Assembly: GCF_026242045.1 (NCBI RefSeq)
Contig: NZ_JAPJDO010000006.1
Span: forward strand, 1 to 64,000
Direction of reading: 5' to 3'
DNA from: Mycobacterium pinniadriaticum
Lineage (GTDB): Bacteria > Actinomycetota > Actinomycetes > Mycobacteriales > Mycobacteriaceae
DNA: 64,000 nucleotides
The first letter of the stretch is position 1, and every line of letters begins with the position of its first letter. The translations under genes were made by a program, and so were the position numbers. This document shows, piece after piece, positions 25,815 through 33,382 of the stretch. Under the pieces are notes generated by a model. That model had not been told where the DNA came from. It did not search any database and saw only the letters and a program-made list of their open reading frames with translations.

Positions 25815-26959
25815 TGACCACGCAAGACGGTGTAACACGAACCGCGGCGCGCGAATCAGTCGGCGGTGCAGGCAAACCACGATCAGGCTGGGGACTCTGG
25901 GCCTGTGTACTGGCCTCCCTGGCCTTTGCCGGGCTGTTCATCGCCGTCTGCCGAACCGCGCTCGATCCGCGAGTGGCCAATCCGAACATCGAGGGCCGGC
26001 CGCGCCCCGTCGACTTCCTCTTCGGCTACGACAACTGGATGGCATGGGTCCAGATCGGCACCGCCGTCATGCTGGTCCAGCTGCTGGTGATCTTCGTGGT
26101 GGCGTGGCGGCGGCATCCGGGCCACCCGGTGATCCTCATGGGCATCTGCACCACGTTGATCGTCTGGCAGGACCCGATCATGAACTGGGCGCCCTATGCC
26201 GTCTACAACCCCGATCTACTGCACTGGCCCGAGTCGTGGCCGCTGGTCATGATGTCACCCACCGTCGAACCGTTCATCGTGTTCGGTTACGTCACTTTCT
26301 ATTTCGGTCCGTATTTTCCCGCGGTCTGGATCCTGCGCAAACTGCAGGCCAGGCGCCAGCCGGACGCCTTCGTGTGGAAACATCCGCTCATCAGCCTTGC
26401 GCTGTTGATCCTGCCCATCGGCTTCGTCTTCGACGCCATCCTCGAAGTCACGTCCATTCGCACCGGGATGTACATCTATTCGCAGGTCATCCCCTTCGGG
26501 TCGATATTCGCCGGTACGACATTCCAATTCCCGCTGATCTGGGAGTCCTTCTCGGTCACGTTCGTCATGATTCCCGCCGGGATCCTGTGTTATCGCGATG
26601 ACACCGGTAAGTCGGTGGCGGAGAAGCTCGCCGCCAGGGCGAAGCTGTTCCCGACCAAGCCCGTTCTCGGCACCTTCTTGGTCATGTTCGCAATCATCAA
26701 CGTCGCATACTTCGCCTACGGCGCCTGGTTCTGGGCGATCAAAGCAAGCGGGCTGGCCACGTCCGTCGCCTGCCCGTGGCCCTATCCGGAGGCCAAAGTG
26801 TTCGACCCCCAAGGGTATTACGAAGAAGCCGGTGCCCAGGGCCCGTTCTCGGTCGGCAAGTGGTCCACCTGGCAGTACGCTCTGCCGGACGGACGACCCG
26901 ACGTGCAGCCCCCGCCACCGGGACAGGGCGCCTGCGCACCCGGGACCGCCAATGGGTGA
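25814..26959 (+). CDS. AveC-like multi-pass membrane protein
   Basis: This 381-residue protein looks like the AveC family. AveC of Streptomyces avermitilis acts in spiroketal formation and dehydration during avermectin synthesis. About six to seven hydrophobic segments are visible, starting with LWACVLASLAFAGLFIAV near residue 35 and followed by a second near 80 (VQIGTAVMLVQLLVIFVV) and others. A conserved Trp/Pro-rich loop (DPIMNWAPYAVYNPDLLHW) lies between helices. It should sit in the inner membrane. It is coupled to its neighbours on both sides by overlapping stops and starts. Mycobacterial members have no assigned reaction; a cyclase or isomerase of a hydrophobic intermediate is an inference. 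Confidence 0.78.
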   Translation: MTTQDGVTRTAARESVGGAGKPRSGWGLWACVLASLAFAGLFIAVCRTALDPRVANPNIEGRPRPVDFLFGYDNWMAWVQIGTAVMLVQLLVIFVVAWRRHPGHPVILMGICTTLIVWQDPIMNWAPYAVYNPDLLHWPESWPLVMMSPTVEPFIVFGYVTFYFGPYFPAVWILRKLQARRQPDAFVWKHPLISLALLILPIGFVFDAILEVTSIRTGMYIYSQVIPFGSIFAGTTFQFPLIWESFSVTFVMIPAGILCYRDDTGKSVAEKLAARAKLFPTKPVLGTFLVMFAIINVAYFAYGAWFWAIKASGLATSVACPWPYPEAKVFDPQGYYEEAGAQGPFSVGKWSTWQYALPDGRPDVQPPPPGQGACAPGTANG

Positions 26960-27962
26960 GCCCCGCACCGTGGTTATCACCGGCGCGGCCCGCGGTCTGG
27001 GGTTCGCCTCGGCGGTCCGGCTGTACCGCGACGGCTGGCGGGTGGTGGCCGCCATGCGCACCCCCGATCGCGGCATGCTGCTGCTCCGGGAAGCGACCGG
27101 TGCCGGCGAGGACGACGACCGATTGATCGGTGTGCGGCTCGACCTGACGGACAACGCGTCGGTGTCTTCCGCTGCCAAAGCCATTGAGGAACGAGTCGGC
27201 GCACCGTACGCCGTGATCCACAACGCCGGAATCTCCTCGGCCGGGATGGCCGAGGAGACCGACGTGGAGCTGTGGCAGCGCATGTTCGCCACCCACGTGA
27301 TCGGTCCGGTAGCGCTGACCAACGCCCTGATGCCATCGATGAGGGCCGCGGGGGAGGGTCGGATCGTTCTGGTGTGCAGCTCGGCCGGAGTACGAGGCCA
27401 GCCGGCCACCGCCCCCTACTCGGCCAGCAAAGGCGCGATGGAACGCTGGGGCGAATCGTTGGCCGCCGAGATCGCGCCTTTCGGTCTCGGCGTGACGGTC
27501 CTGATCACCGGCACATATGACACCGAGATCATCACCGATACCGGCACCACCGATGACCGGGACTTCAACGGTCCCTACGCTCGGCTTCATCAGACGATGA
27601 ACGCCCGTGGCCGCTTCGCGATGAAACTCGCCAGGTCGCCGGAACGGTTCGCCGACGGGCTGGTCAAGGCGCTGGCCGACCGCGCCCCGTTCCGCCGGAA
27701 GCCGGTCGGACCGGATGCGTCGATGCTGTTGGTGTCCAACAGACTTCTGCCGTCCTCAGGTATGCACCACATGTCACGAATCGTGCTGGGCATCCCCAGG
27801 CAGGGCTCGATGCGCGACGGCGCGTATCCGCTGACCGTGGCCCAGAAGGCGATGGTGCTCGCCATGAAAGTCGTGCCCCAACCGGTGATGCAACGCATCG
27901 TCGCGGCCGCGGCCAAGCGTGCCGCTGCGAAACAGCCACCGCAGCAACAGAAGGAGCAGTAA
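26952..27962 (+). CDS. Short-chain dehydrogenase/reductase (operon B)
   Basis: This 336-residue SDR has TGAARGLGFASAVR, HNAGIS, the catalytic Ser in VLVCSSAGV and the YSASK catalytic pair. The C-terminal 80 residues beyond the core are hydrophobic and basic, ending with an Ala/Lys/Gln-rich tail (AAAKRAAAKQPPQQQKEQ), which may mediate membrane or partner contact. The ATG at 26952 overlaps the AveC-like gene by 8 bases, and its stop overlaps the P450 start as TAATG. It is expected to act on the same hydrophobic substrate as the other operon B products. Confidence 0.87.
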   Translation: MGEPRTVVITGAARGLGFASAVRLYRDGWRVVAAMRTPDRGMLLLREATGAGEDDDRLIGVRLDLTDNASVSSAAKAIEERVGAPYAVIHNAGISSAGMAEETDVELWQRMFATHVIGPVALTNALMPSMRAAGEGRIVLVCSSAGVRGQPATAPYSASKGAMERWGESLAAEIAPFGLGVTVLITGTYDTEIITDTGTTDDRDFNGPYARLHQTMNARGRFAMKLARSPERFADGLVKALADRAPFRRKPVGPDASMLLVSNRLLPSSGMHHMSRIVLGIPRQGSMRDGAYPLTVAQKAMVLAMKVVPQPVMQRIVAAAAKRAAAKQPPQQQKEQ

Positions 27963-29176
27963 TGGAACAACTTTTCGACGACCTCGAGGACTTCGGCTCG
28001 TTCGACGACGTCGTGTCCGGCAATGTGCGCGATCCGTTCCCGGAGCTGGCGCGGTTGCGCCGAGAGGAGCCGGTCCAACGCATCGAGGGGTCGGCGATGC
28101 CCGGCGAAGAGGGGCTGCCGGTCTTTATCGTGTACCGGTTCGAGGAGGCCCAGCAGATGTTGCGCGACAACGAGACGTTCTCGTCGTCGGGTGTCATCGC
28201 CGCCTTCGGCCCGGTGCTGGGGGAGCGGGTGATGCTGGGCATGGACGAGCCGGTGCACGGCCGGTTGCGGGCGCTGATCTCGAAAGCGTTCTCGCAGAAG
28301 TCGCTTGCACGCTTCCAGGACGAGCTGGTCGCGCGGGTGGGCAACGAGCTGATCGACTCGTTTATCGCCAACGGCAGGGCCGATCTGGTGAAGGAATTCA
28401 CGTTCACCTATCCGAGCCGGATCATCGCCGGGTTGCTCGGCCTGCCCGAGGAGGACTACCCGCAATTCCAGCGCTGGTCGATCTCGCTGCTGAGCTGGAT
28501 CATGAATCCCGAACGTGGCCTGGCGGCGTCGGCCGCACTGGTCGAGTATTACCGGCCGATCCTGGAGGCGCGCCGGGCCGAGCCGCGCGATGACCTGATC
28601 AGTCTGCTGGCCGCCGCGGAGATCGACGGCGAGAAGCTGGCGGATGAGGAGATCTTCTCGTTCCTGCGACTGCTGCTCCCCGCCGGGGTCGAAACGACCT
28701 ACCGATCGTTGGGGAACCTCCTGTTTGCGATGCTCTCGGATCCGGCTCAGCTGGCTGCGGTTCGCGACGACCGCTCACTGCTGCCGCAGGCCATCGAGGA
28801 AGGCGTGCGGTGGAATCCGCCGCTGCTGACCATCACCCGGGTCGCCACGCGCGATACCGAACTGGCCGGCGTGCCGATCCCGGCGGGCGCGTCGGTGATG
28901 CCGATGCTGGGTGCGGCGAACCGCCAGGAGGACCGCTTCCCGGATCCCGACACCTTCGACCTCTTCCGCGAAGCGCGCAGCAACCTCGGCTGGGGTTACG
29001 GCGTGCACATATGCCTCGGCATGCATCTGGCGCGTCTCGAGATGCGGACCGCGGTCAACCTGTTGCTCGACCGCCTGCCCAACCTGCGGATGGACCCCGA
29101 TGGGGACGATCCACACATCCGCGGACAGGTGTTCCGGTCGCCGACGTCGCTGCCGGTGCTGTTCGACCCTCGGTAG
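27962..29176 (+). CDS. Cytochrome P450 (operon B)
   Basis: This 404-residue P450 has the I-helix motif LLPAGVETTYR, ExxR in EEGVRWNPPL, and the haem loop GWGYGVHICLGMHLARLEM with the proximal ligand Cys351; the first residue of the loop is Trp where Phe is usual. It is only moderately similar to the operon A P450 and is likely in another CYP family. It is the last gene of operon B and converges on the double-TetR gene with only 7 bases between the stops, with no visible terminator. Redox partners are not encoded in the window. Confidence 0.93.
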   Translation: MEQLFDDLEDFGSFDDVVSGNVRDPFPELARLRREEPVQRIEGSAMPGEEGLPVFIVYRFEEAQQMLRDNETFSSSGVIAAFGPVLGERVMLGMDEPVHGRLRALISKAFSQKSLARFQDELVARVGNELIDSFIANGRADLVKEFTFTYPSRIIAGLLGLPEEDYPQFQRWSISLLSWIMNPERGLAASAALVEYYRPILEARRAEPRDDLISLLAAAEIDGEKLADEEIFSFLRLLLPAGVETTYRSLGNLLFAMLSDPAQLAAVRDDRSLLPQAIEEGVRWNPPLLTITRVATRDTELAGVPIPAGASVMPMLGAANRQEDRFPDPDTFDLFREARSNLGWGYGVHICLGMHLARLEMRTAVNLLLDRLPNLRMDPDGDDPHIRGQVFRSPTSLPVLFDPR

Positions 29177-29183
29177 CGGATCG

Positions 29184-30467
29184 TCACTTCACGACGACAC
29201 CGCGGAGCATGGTGTCGCGGACACACAACTGCGCTGTGCGGGTACCCAACTCACGCAGGATGCTCTCGGGGATCCAGCCGACGCCGATCACCGCACGCGC
29301 CAACAAGTCGTTGGAAGGGTTGTCGATGCTGATCTCACCGGACTTGATGCCTTCAGCGAGAAGGCTTTTCATCTGTCGTACGCGTTTGGTGAACAACCAT
29401 CCGGGGTTGGGTGTGTCCGGGGGGGACTGACGCATCCAGGCCAGCTGAATCCGGAACTCGTCGGCGAAGCGATCCAGCGCGTTGGTGTTGATCCAGCTCA
29501 GCGCATCCAGTTTCTCGACGACCGAGGAGTCCGACCGCAGCACTTCGGACCATCCCATGGCGACCTTCTCGCCGAAAGACTGCATGATCGACGCCAGCAG
29601 TTGATCTTTCGACCCGATCACCCGGTATACGGTGCCCGTTCCCATCCCGGCGGCCGACGCGATATCACGAATCGTCGTGACCTCGTATCCCTTCTTGCCG
29701 AATTCGGCTCGGGCAACCGCCCGTACGTGGGCGGCCTTGTCGTTAGGTTCGGCGTCGGCGTCGTCGGTCCACGAGCGGACGACGGCGTCGGCGGCGTGGA
29801 AGGCCGCCGATCGGTCGAGCTGCTCGTCGGTGGGGGCATCGGCGGCCAGGCCCTCGAGCAGGATCCGGCACAGCAACGCCGCTGACTTGTCGGGGCCGGC
29901 GTTGCCCCGGATGGGATCGAGTCCGATCTGCAACATCGTTTGCACGATCCGGTCGGCCAGCACGGTCAGGTCGACATCGGACCGCAGATAGCCGCTCCAG
30001 CGTGCCGCGCGAAGCGTCTCCAGCATCGACTGAATCAACGCCGACGGGCGCCGCGCCGCCAGGGCGGTGAGCTCGTGGTTCGAGCTCGGTCCCTCATAGA
30101 AGGACATCTGCAGGGCGGCGCGATGGGTGACGGCGCATTCCGCTATCGCCGTGGCCAATTCGGCGATCTGGTCGAAGGCGGGGTGGAAGTCCGGATCGTT
30201 GAGCCTGTTCTGCGCCTCACCGGCAATACGGTCCAGATCCTCGTGATAGCGGTGGAGCAACTCCACGAGGATCGCTTCTTTCGAATCGAAGTGGTGGTAG
30301 AGGCTGCCGGGCAGAATGCCTGCCGCGTCGGCGATCTCCTGCAGTGAGGTGCGCAGGCCCGACGTCGCGATGACCGTCGCCGCCGTCTGCAGTATCTCGG
30401 TTCGCCGCGTGCCGTCGTCATGGGCGAGGCCGCCGCGGGGCTTCGGCGTCGCGCGCGGACGCGCCAT
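29184..30467 (-). CDS. Fused double TetR-family regulator
   Basis: This protein is 427 residues, about twice the usual TetR length. It contains two TetR DNA-binding domains: one at about residues 20-70 (TSLQEIADAAGILPGSLYHH) and another at about 245-295 (TTIRDIASAAGMGTGTVYRV), each followed by a helical ligand/dimerisation segment. A single chain can thus act like a dimer. The ATG at 30467 is preceded on its strand by CTTTGGAGG. It faces operon B and is the likely local repressor; an AT-rich ATATTTGG word lies just upstream of its own start. Confidence 0.9.
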   Translation of the reverse strand: MARPRATPKPRGGLAHDDGTRRTEILQTAATVIATSGLRTSLQEIADAAGILPGSLYHHFDSKEAILVELLHRYHEDLDRIAGEAQNRLNDPDFHPAFDQIAELATAIAECAVTHRAALQMSFYEGPSSNHELTALAARRPSALIQSMLETLRAARWSGYLRSDVDLTVLADRIVQTMLQIGLDPIRGNAGPDKSAALLCRILLEGLAADAPTDEQLDRSAAFHAADAVVRSWTDDADAEPNDKAAHVRAVARAEFGKKGYEVTTIRDIASAAGMGTGTVYRVIGSKDQLLASIMQSFGEKVAMGWSEVLRSDSSVVEKLDALSWINTNALDRFADEFRIQLAWMRQSPPDTPNPGWLFTKRVRQMKSLLAEGIKSGEISIDNPSNDLLARAVIGVGWIPESILRELGTRTAQLCVRDTMLRGVVVK

Positions 30468-30608
30468 GACTCCTCCAAAGGTTCGATTGCCGGTCCCCGA
30501 CTGACCCGATATTTGGCAGACGCTACCAGAGGCAGGGCGACCGGCAGGCCTTCCACCTGCGAATGTCGGTTGCCAACGACCGGCGCCGAGACACAGGTTT
30601 GGTAACGG

Positions 30609-31739
30609 TCAGGTGTTGTCGGCGTTGCTGCGCGGGAACCCACCGCCCTGCGGGAAGAGCGGGAAGACGACATCGTCGAGCTTCTCGGCATCACCGGCGG
30701 TCCGGTTGACCGTTGCGCCCCAGATATTTCCGTCCGGGGCCACCTGCAGTGCCCAGGCGTGGCCATGGGTGTCCTGGCGAACGACCTCGGGCTCGCCGGT
30801 CACCGCGCCGGTGCCCTGCGCAAGCCGAACCGCCACGGTCTGCTTGGCGTTGACCAGGTTGACGAGCACCGTGCCGTCCAGTGCCGCGCAGCCCGCGACA
30901 CCCGGCTTGTCCGGCCACGTCCAGACGGTCGAGGTCTTCGCGTCCGGCGCGATGCGCTGCAAACGGTCACCGGCCGGAGTGCGGTCGGTGATGTAGAGCG
31001 ACTTGTCGGTCGGGTCGATACACATGCCGCCGGCCGATCCCATCCCGGACAACGCCGTGGTGGGTGGCGCCGGGTTTACCGTCGTCGGTTGTTCCAAGCG
31101 GATAACCTTGCCCGCCAGTGAATTCGGATCTGCGGCCAGCGCGGGATTGCCGGCGTCGCCGGTCTGTACGACCAGAGTCGTGGGGCTGGTGAAGATCAGC
31201 GAGCCGCTGTTGCCGGTGGCGCCTTTGGGTATCCCGGTCAAGATGTCCTTGGGGATGTCGCCGTCGGCCACCCGGATCACCCGGTTGTCGGTGGGCGTAC
31301 TGATGTAGGCGTACATCAGCCGGTCCTGGGAGTAGGTGGGCGAGAGCACGATGTCCATCAGCCCGCCGTCGCCGCTCGGGTCGACGGGGATGACGGTGCG
31401 GATTCTCGGCTCCGCGCTGACGGACACCTCCTTCACCGCGCCGGTGGTGCGCTCGGCGACCAGGGCCGTCTTGCTGTCCGGCCCCATGATGAGCCCGCTG
31501 GTGCTTTCCAGACAGCCCTGCATCACCCCGGGTGCGGGACAGGCTTTCGGGAACGGCTTGGGCGGCAGCGGCGGCGGCGGTGGCGGCGTCGACGACGGTC
31601 CGGGGGCCAGCTGCGGAGCGGTGGTGAAGGGCTGCGAGATGTCGTTGTTGAACTTCGCGCAGCCGGCCGAAGCGCCTGCCGCGACCGTCGCTGCGCAGAG
31701 CGCGGCCAGCACTCCGCGGACCGACCGGCGTACCTGCAT
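30609..31739 (-). CDS. lppZ: LppZ-like lipoprotein, glucose/sorbosone dehydrogenase-fold
   Basis: This exported protein of 376 residues has an N-terminal signal (RRSVRGVLAALCAATVAAG) ending ASAGC, a lipobox-like cysteine, then a Pro-rich linker (PPPPPPLPPKPFP). The rest is a six-bladed propeller like PQQ-dependent sugar dehydrogenases (VPVDPSGDGGLMDIVLSP, YAYISTPTDNRVIRV, TGDAGNPALA). The position beside the DoxX and PH genes and ilvB matches M. tuberculosis Rv3006 lppZ. The frame is open to 32336, but the signal peptide fixes the ATG at 31739. It marks where conserved gene order resumes after the accessory region. Confidence 0.9.
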   Translation of the reverse strand: MQVRRSVRGVLAALCAATVAAGASAGCAKFNNDISQPFTTAPQLAPGPSSTPPPPPPLPPKPFPKACPAPGVMQGCLESTSGLIMGPDSKTALVAERTTGAVKEVSVSAEPRIRTVIPVDPSGDGGLMDIVLSPTYSQDRLMYAYISTPTDNRVIRVADGDIPKDILTGIPKGATGNSGSLIFTSPTTLVVQTGDAGNPALAADPNSLAGKVIRLEQPTTVNPAPPTTALSGMGSAGGMCIDPTDKSLYITDRTPAGDRLQRIAPDAKTSTVWTWPDKPGVAGCAALDGTVLVNLVNAKQTVAVRLAQGTGAVTGEPEVVRQDTHGHAWALQVAPDGNIWGATVNRTAGDAEKLDDVVFPLFPQGGGFPRSNADNT

Positions 31740-31874
31740 GCCCGCCAGGTTACGGATACCGCGCCGATGTTCGCCACGACGGCCTGCCCCCGACGCGAAA
31801 TCCAGGCAATATTCGCCGCCAGAAGCGCCGCTCAAATCCCCGATTTGCGCCGAGTTGCACTTACTCTGACTTTC

Positions 31875-32708
31875 GTGACGAGTCAAGGCCCCGATCCGCA
31901 CTGGCAGCGACCCGACGAGTCCTCGGTTCGGCCGGTGTCGGCCCAGTTGGTCGACCCGGAAGACGACCTGCCCTCGGCGACCTATGGTGGCGACTTCGAG
32001 ACCACCACCATTCCCCATTACGGCTCGGGGCTTCCGGGCTCCGCGCCGTCGACGGGCTACGGCCTGCTGCATGACCCCGAACCACTGCCGTATGTGCAGC
32101 CTCATGTCGATCCGACGCCCTCGCAGGCCGCCCCGATGGAGATCGAACCCTTCGACGCCGAGGAACGGGCCAAGGTCGCCGGCCGCCGAGGCACCCAGGA
32201 CCTGGGCCTGCTGTTGTTGCGGATCGTCGTCGGCGCGATATTCATCGGCCACGGACTGCAGAAGGCATTCGGCTGGTGGGGCGGCCAAGGCCTGGACGGC
32301 TTCAAGACCGCACTGGCGGATGCCGGCTACCAGCATGCGGGGGTGCTGACCTACGTCGGTGCCGGTGCCCAGATCCTGGTGGGTGTGCTGTTGGTGCTCG
32401 GCCTGTTCACGCCGCTGGCCGCGGCGGGCGGGCTGGCCTATCTGGTGAACAGCCTGCTGACGGTCATCTCGGCCCAGCGCCAGGATGGTTACCTCGCGGT
32501 CTTCGGTCCCGACGGCATGGAATACCTGCTGGTGCTGATCGTCGCGGCGTCGGCGGTCATCCTGGTCGGCCCCGGCCGCTACGGATTCGACGGCGGGCGA
32601 GGCTGGGCCCGTCGACCCTTTATCGGGTCGTTCGTCGCACTGCTGCTCGGTATCGGCGGCGGTGTCGCCGCGTGGTTCTTCCTACACGGGAACAATCCGC
32701 TGGGTTAG
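31875..32708 (+). CDS. DoxX-family membrane protein (Rv3005c-like)
   Basis: The protein is 277 residues starting at the GTG at 31875. The first 95 residues are hydrophilic and Pro/acid-rich. The DoxX domain follows with four hydrophobic helices (LGLLLLRIVVGAIFIGHGLQ, then ILVGVLLVLGLFTP and two more), and a last helix near the C-terminus (FVALLLGIGGGVAAWFFL). In M. tuberculosis the orthologue Rv3005c forms a membrane complex with SodA and SseA in defence against oxidative stress. Gene order next to lppZ and a PH-domain gene agrees with this. An upstream ATG at 31767 lies within the promoter region and is rejected. Confidence 0.88.
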   Translation: MTSQGPDPHWQRPDESSVRPVSAQLVDPEDDLPSATYGGDFETTTIPHYGSGLPGSAPSTGYGLLHDPEPLPYVQPHVDPTPSQAAPMEIEPFDAEERAKVAGRRGTQDLGLLLLRIVVGAIFIGHGLQKAFGWWGGQGLDGFKTALADAGYQHAGVLTYVGAGAQILVGVLLVLGLFTPLAAAGGLAYLVNSLLTVISAQRQDGYLAVFGPDGMEYLLVLIVAASAVILVGPGRYGFDGGRGWARRPFIGSFVALLLGIGGGVAAWFFLHGNNPLG

Positions 32709-32719
32709 CGCCCCAGCCG

Positions 32720-33124
32720 CTATTCGTACGGGTTGGGCACCCGCCCGCCGCTGGCCTGCGCCAGCAGTGGCAACGTGGCGAATGTGACCGCGGGCATCAG
32801 GATCTCCGAACCGTCCCGCAGCCGCGCCCGCGCCCACGATGTGCGGTCGAAGCGCAGCCCGTCGACCTCGTCCCAGCTCACGTTGCGGCTGCTCAGCAGC
32901 GTGCGCACCGTCAATGTGTCTGCGTCGGCCACCGTGCGCAGCCGCACGATCGCGACCGAGGCCAGGACCGGAATAACCATGAAGACCGCACCCCAGGTGG
33001 GGAACACCGTGATCATCACCAGCAGGCCCAGCGCCAGGAACCCCGAGGCGAAGTGCGCCATCGGCGATATCCGGATCACCACCGGCCTGGTGGTGGACTG
33101 GTCTGCGGCGCGACGGGAGGACAT
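32720..33124 (-). CDS. Membrane-anchored PH-domain protein (CFP-6/Rv3004-like)
   Basis: This 134-residue protein has two adjacent hydrophobic segments near the N-terminus (FASGFLALGLLVMITVFPTW and AVFMVIPVLASVAIVRL) and then a bacterial PH domain (DTLTVRTLLSSRNVSWDEVD, LRFDRTSWARARLRDGSEIL). The position between the DoxX gene and ilvB corresponds to M. tuberculosis Rv3004 (cfp6). Its function is unknown. It is convergent with the DoxX gene and diverges from the ilvB leader. Confidence 0.85.
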   Translation of the reverse strand: MSSRRAADQSTTRPVVIRISPMAHFASGFLALGLLVMITVFPTWGAVFMVIPVLASVAIVRLRTVADADTLTVRTLLSSRNVSWDEVDGLRFDRTSWARARLRDGSEILMPAVTFATLPLLAQASGGRVPNPYE

Positions 33125-33214
33125 GGCTGCATCATCCCACTGCCGCGGCCGCCCCGGCGCGGACCCTGACCGGGATTTGACGCTTGACCAGTGCGGAGGC
33201 TACGGTCGCAGGTT

Positions 33215-33286
33215 ATGAAGACCGGCGGAATGCTCGTAGTAATTGGCCAGCGCGTTGGTGCCGCGCTTGCCCCGACCCGGGCATAG
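33215..33286 (+). CDS. Branched-chain amino acid leader peptide before ilvB
   Basis: This 23-codon open frame begins ATG at 33215 and ends TAG at 33284-33286. It encodes MKTGGMLVVIGQRVGAALAP plus TRA. The run Leu-Val-Val-Ile at codons 7-10 uses CTC GTA GTA ATT; GTA is rare in such a GC-rich genome. This is the expected design of a leader peptide whose ribosome stalls when leucine, valine or isoleucine is short. It lies directly before a terminator-like hairpin and the ilvBNC operon. Confidence 0.75.
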   Translation: MKTGGMLVVIGQRVGAALAPTRA

Positions 33287-33305
33287 CCACACGCACCAGC
33301 GCGCA

Positions 33306-33342
33306 ACCCTCGTACAGCCGCCGAAGCTGACGGGGGTTTTTT
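33306..33342 (+). terminator. ilvB attenuator hairpin
   Basis: ACCCTCGTACAGC (33306-33318) pairs with GCTGACGGGGGT (33326-33337), with one bulged A and one G-T pair, around a seven-base loop. Six T residues follow at 33337-33342. This is a textbook intrinsic terminator placed between the leader peptide and ilvB, so it is an attenuator rather than a gene end. Confidence 0.8.
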
Positions 33343-33382
33343 CTTGCCCGAAGAAATGAACAGGACCGAAAAGGACGACATC

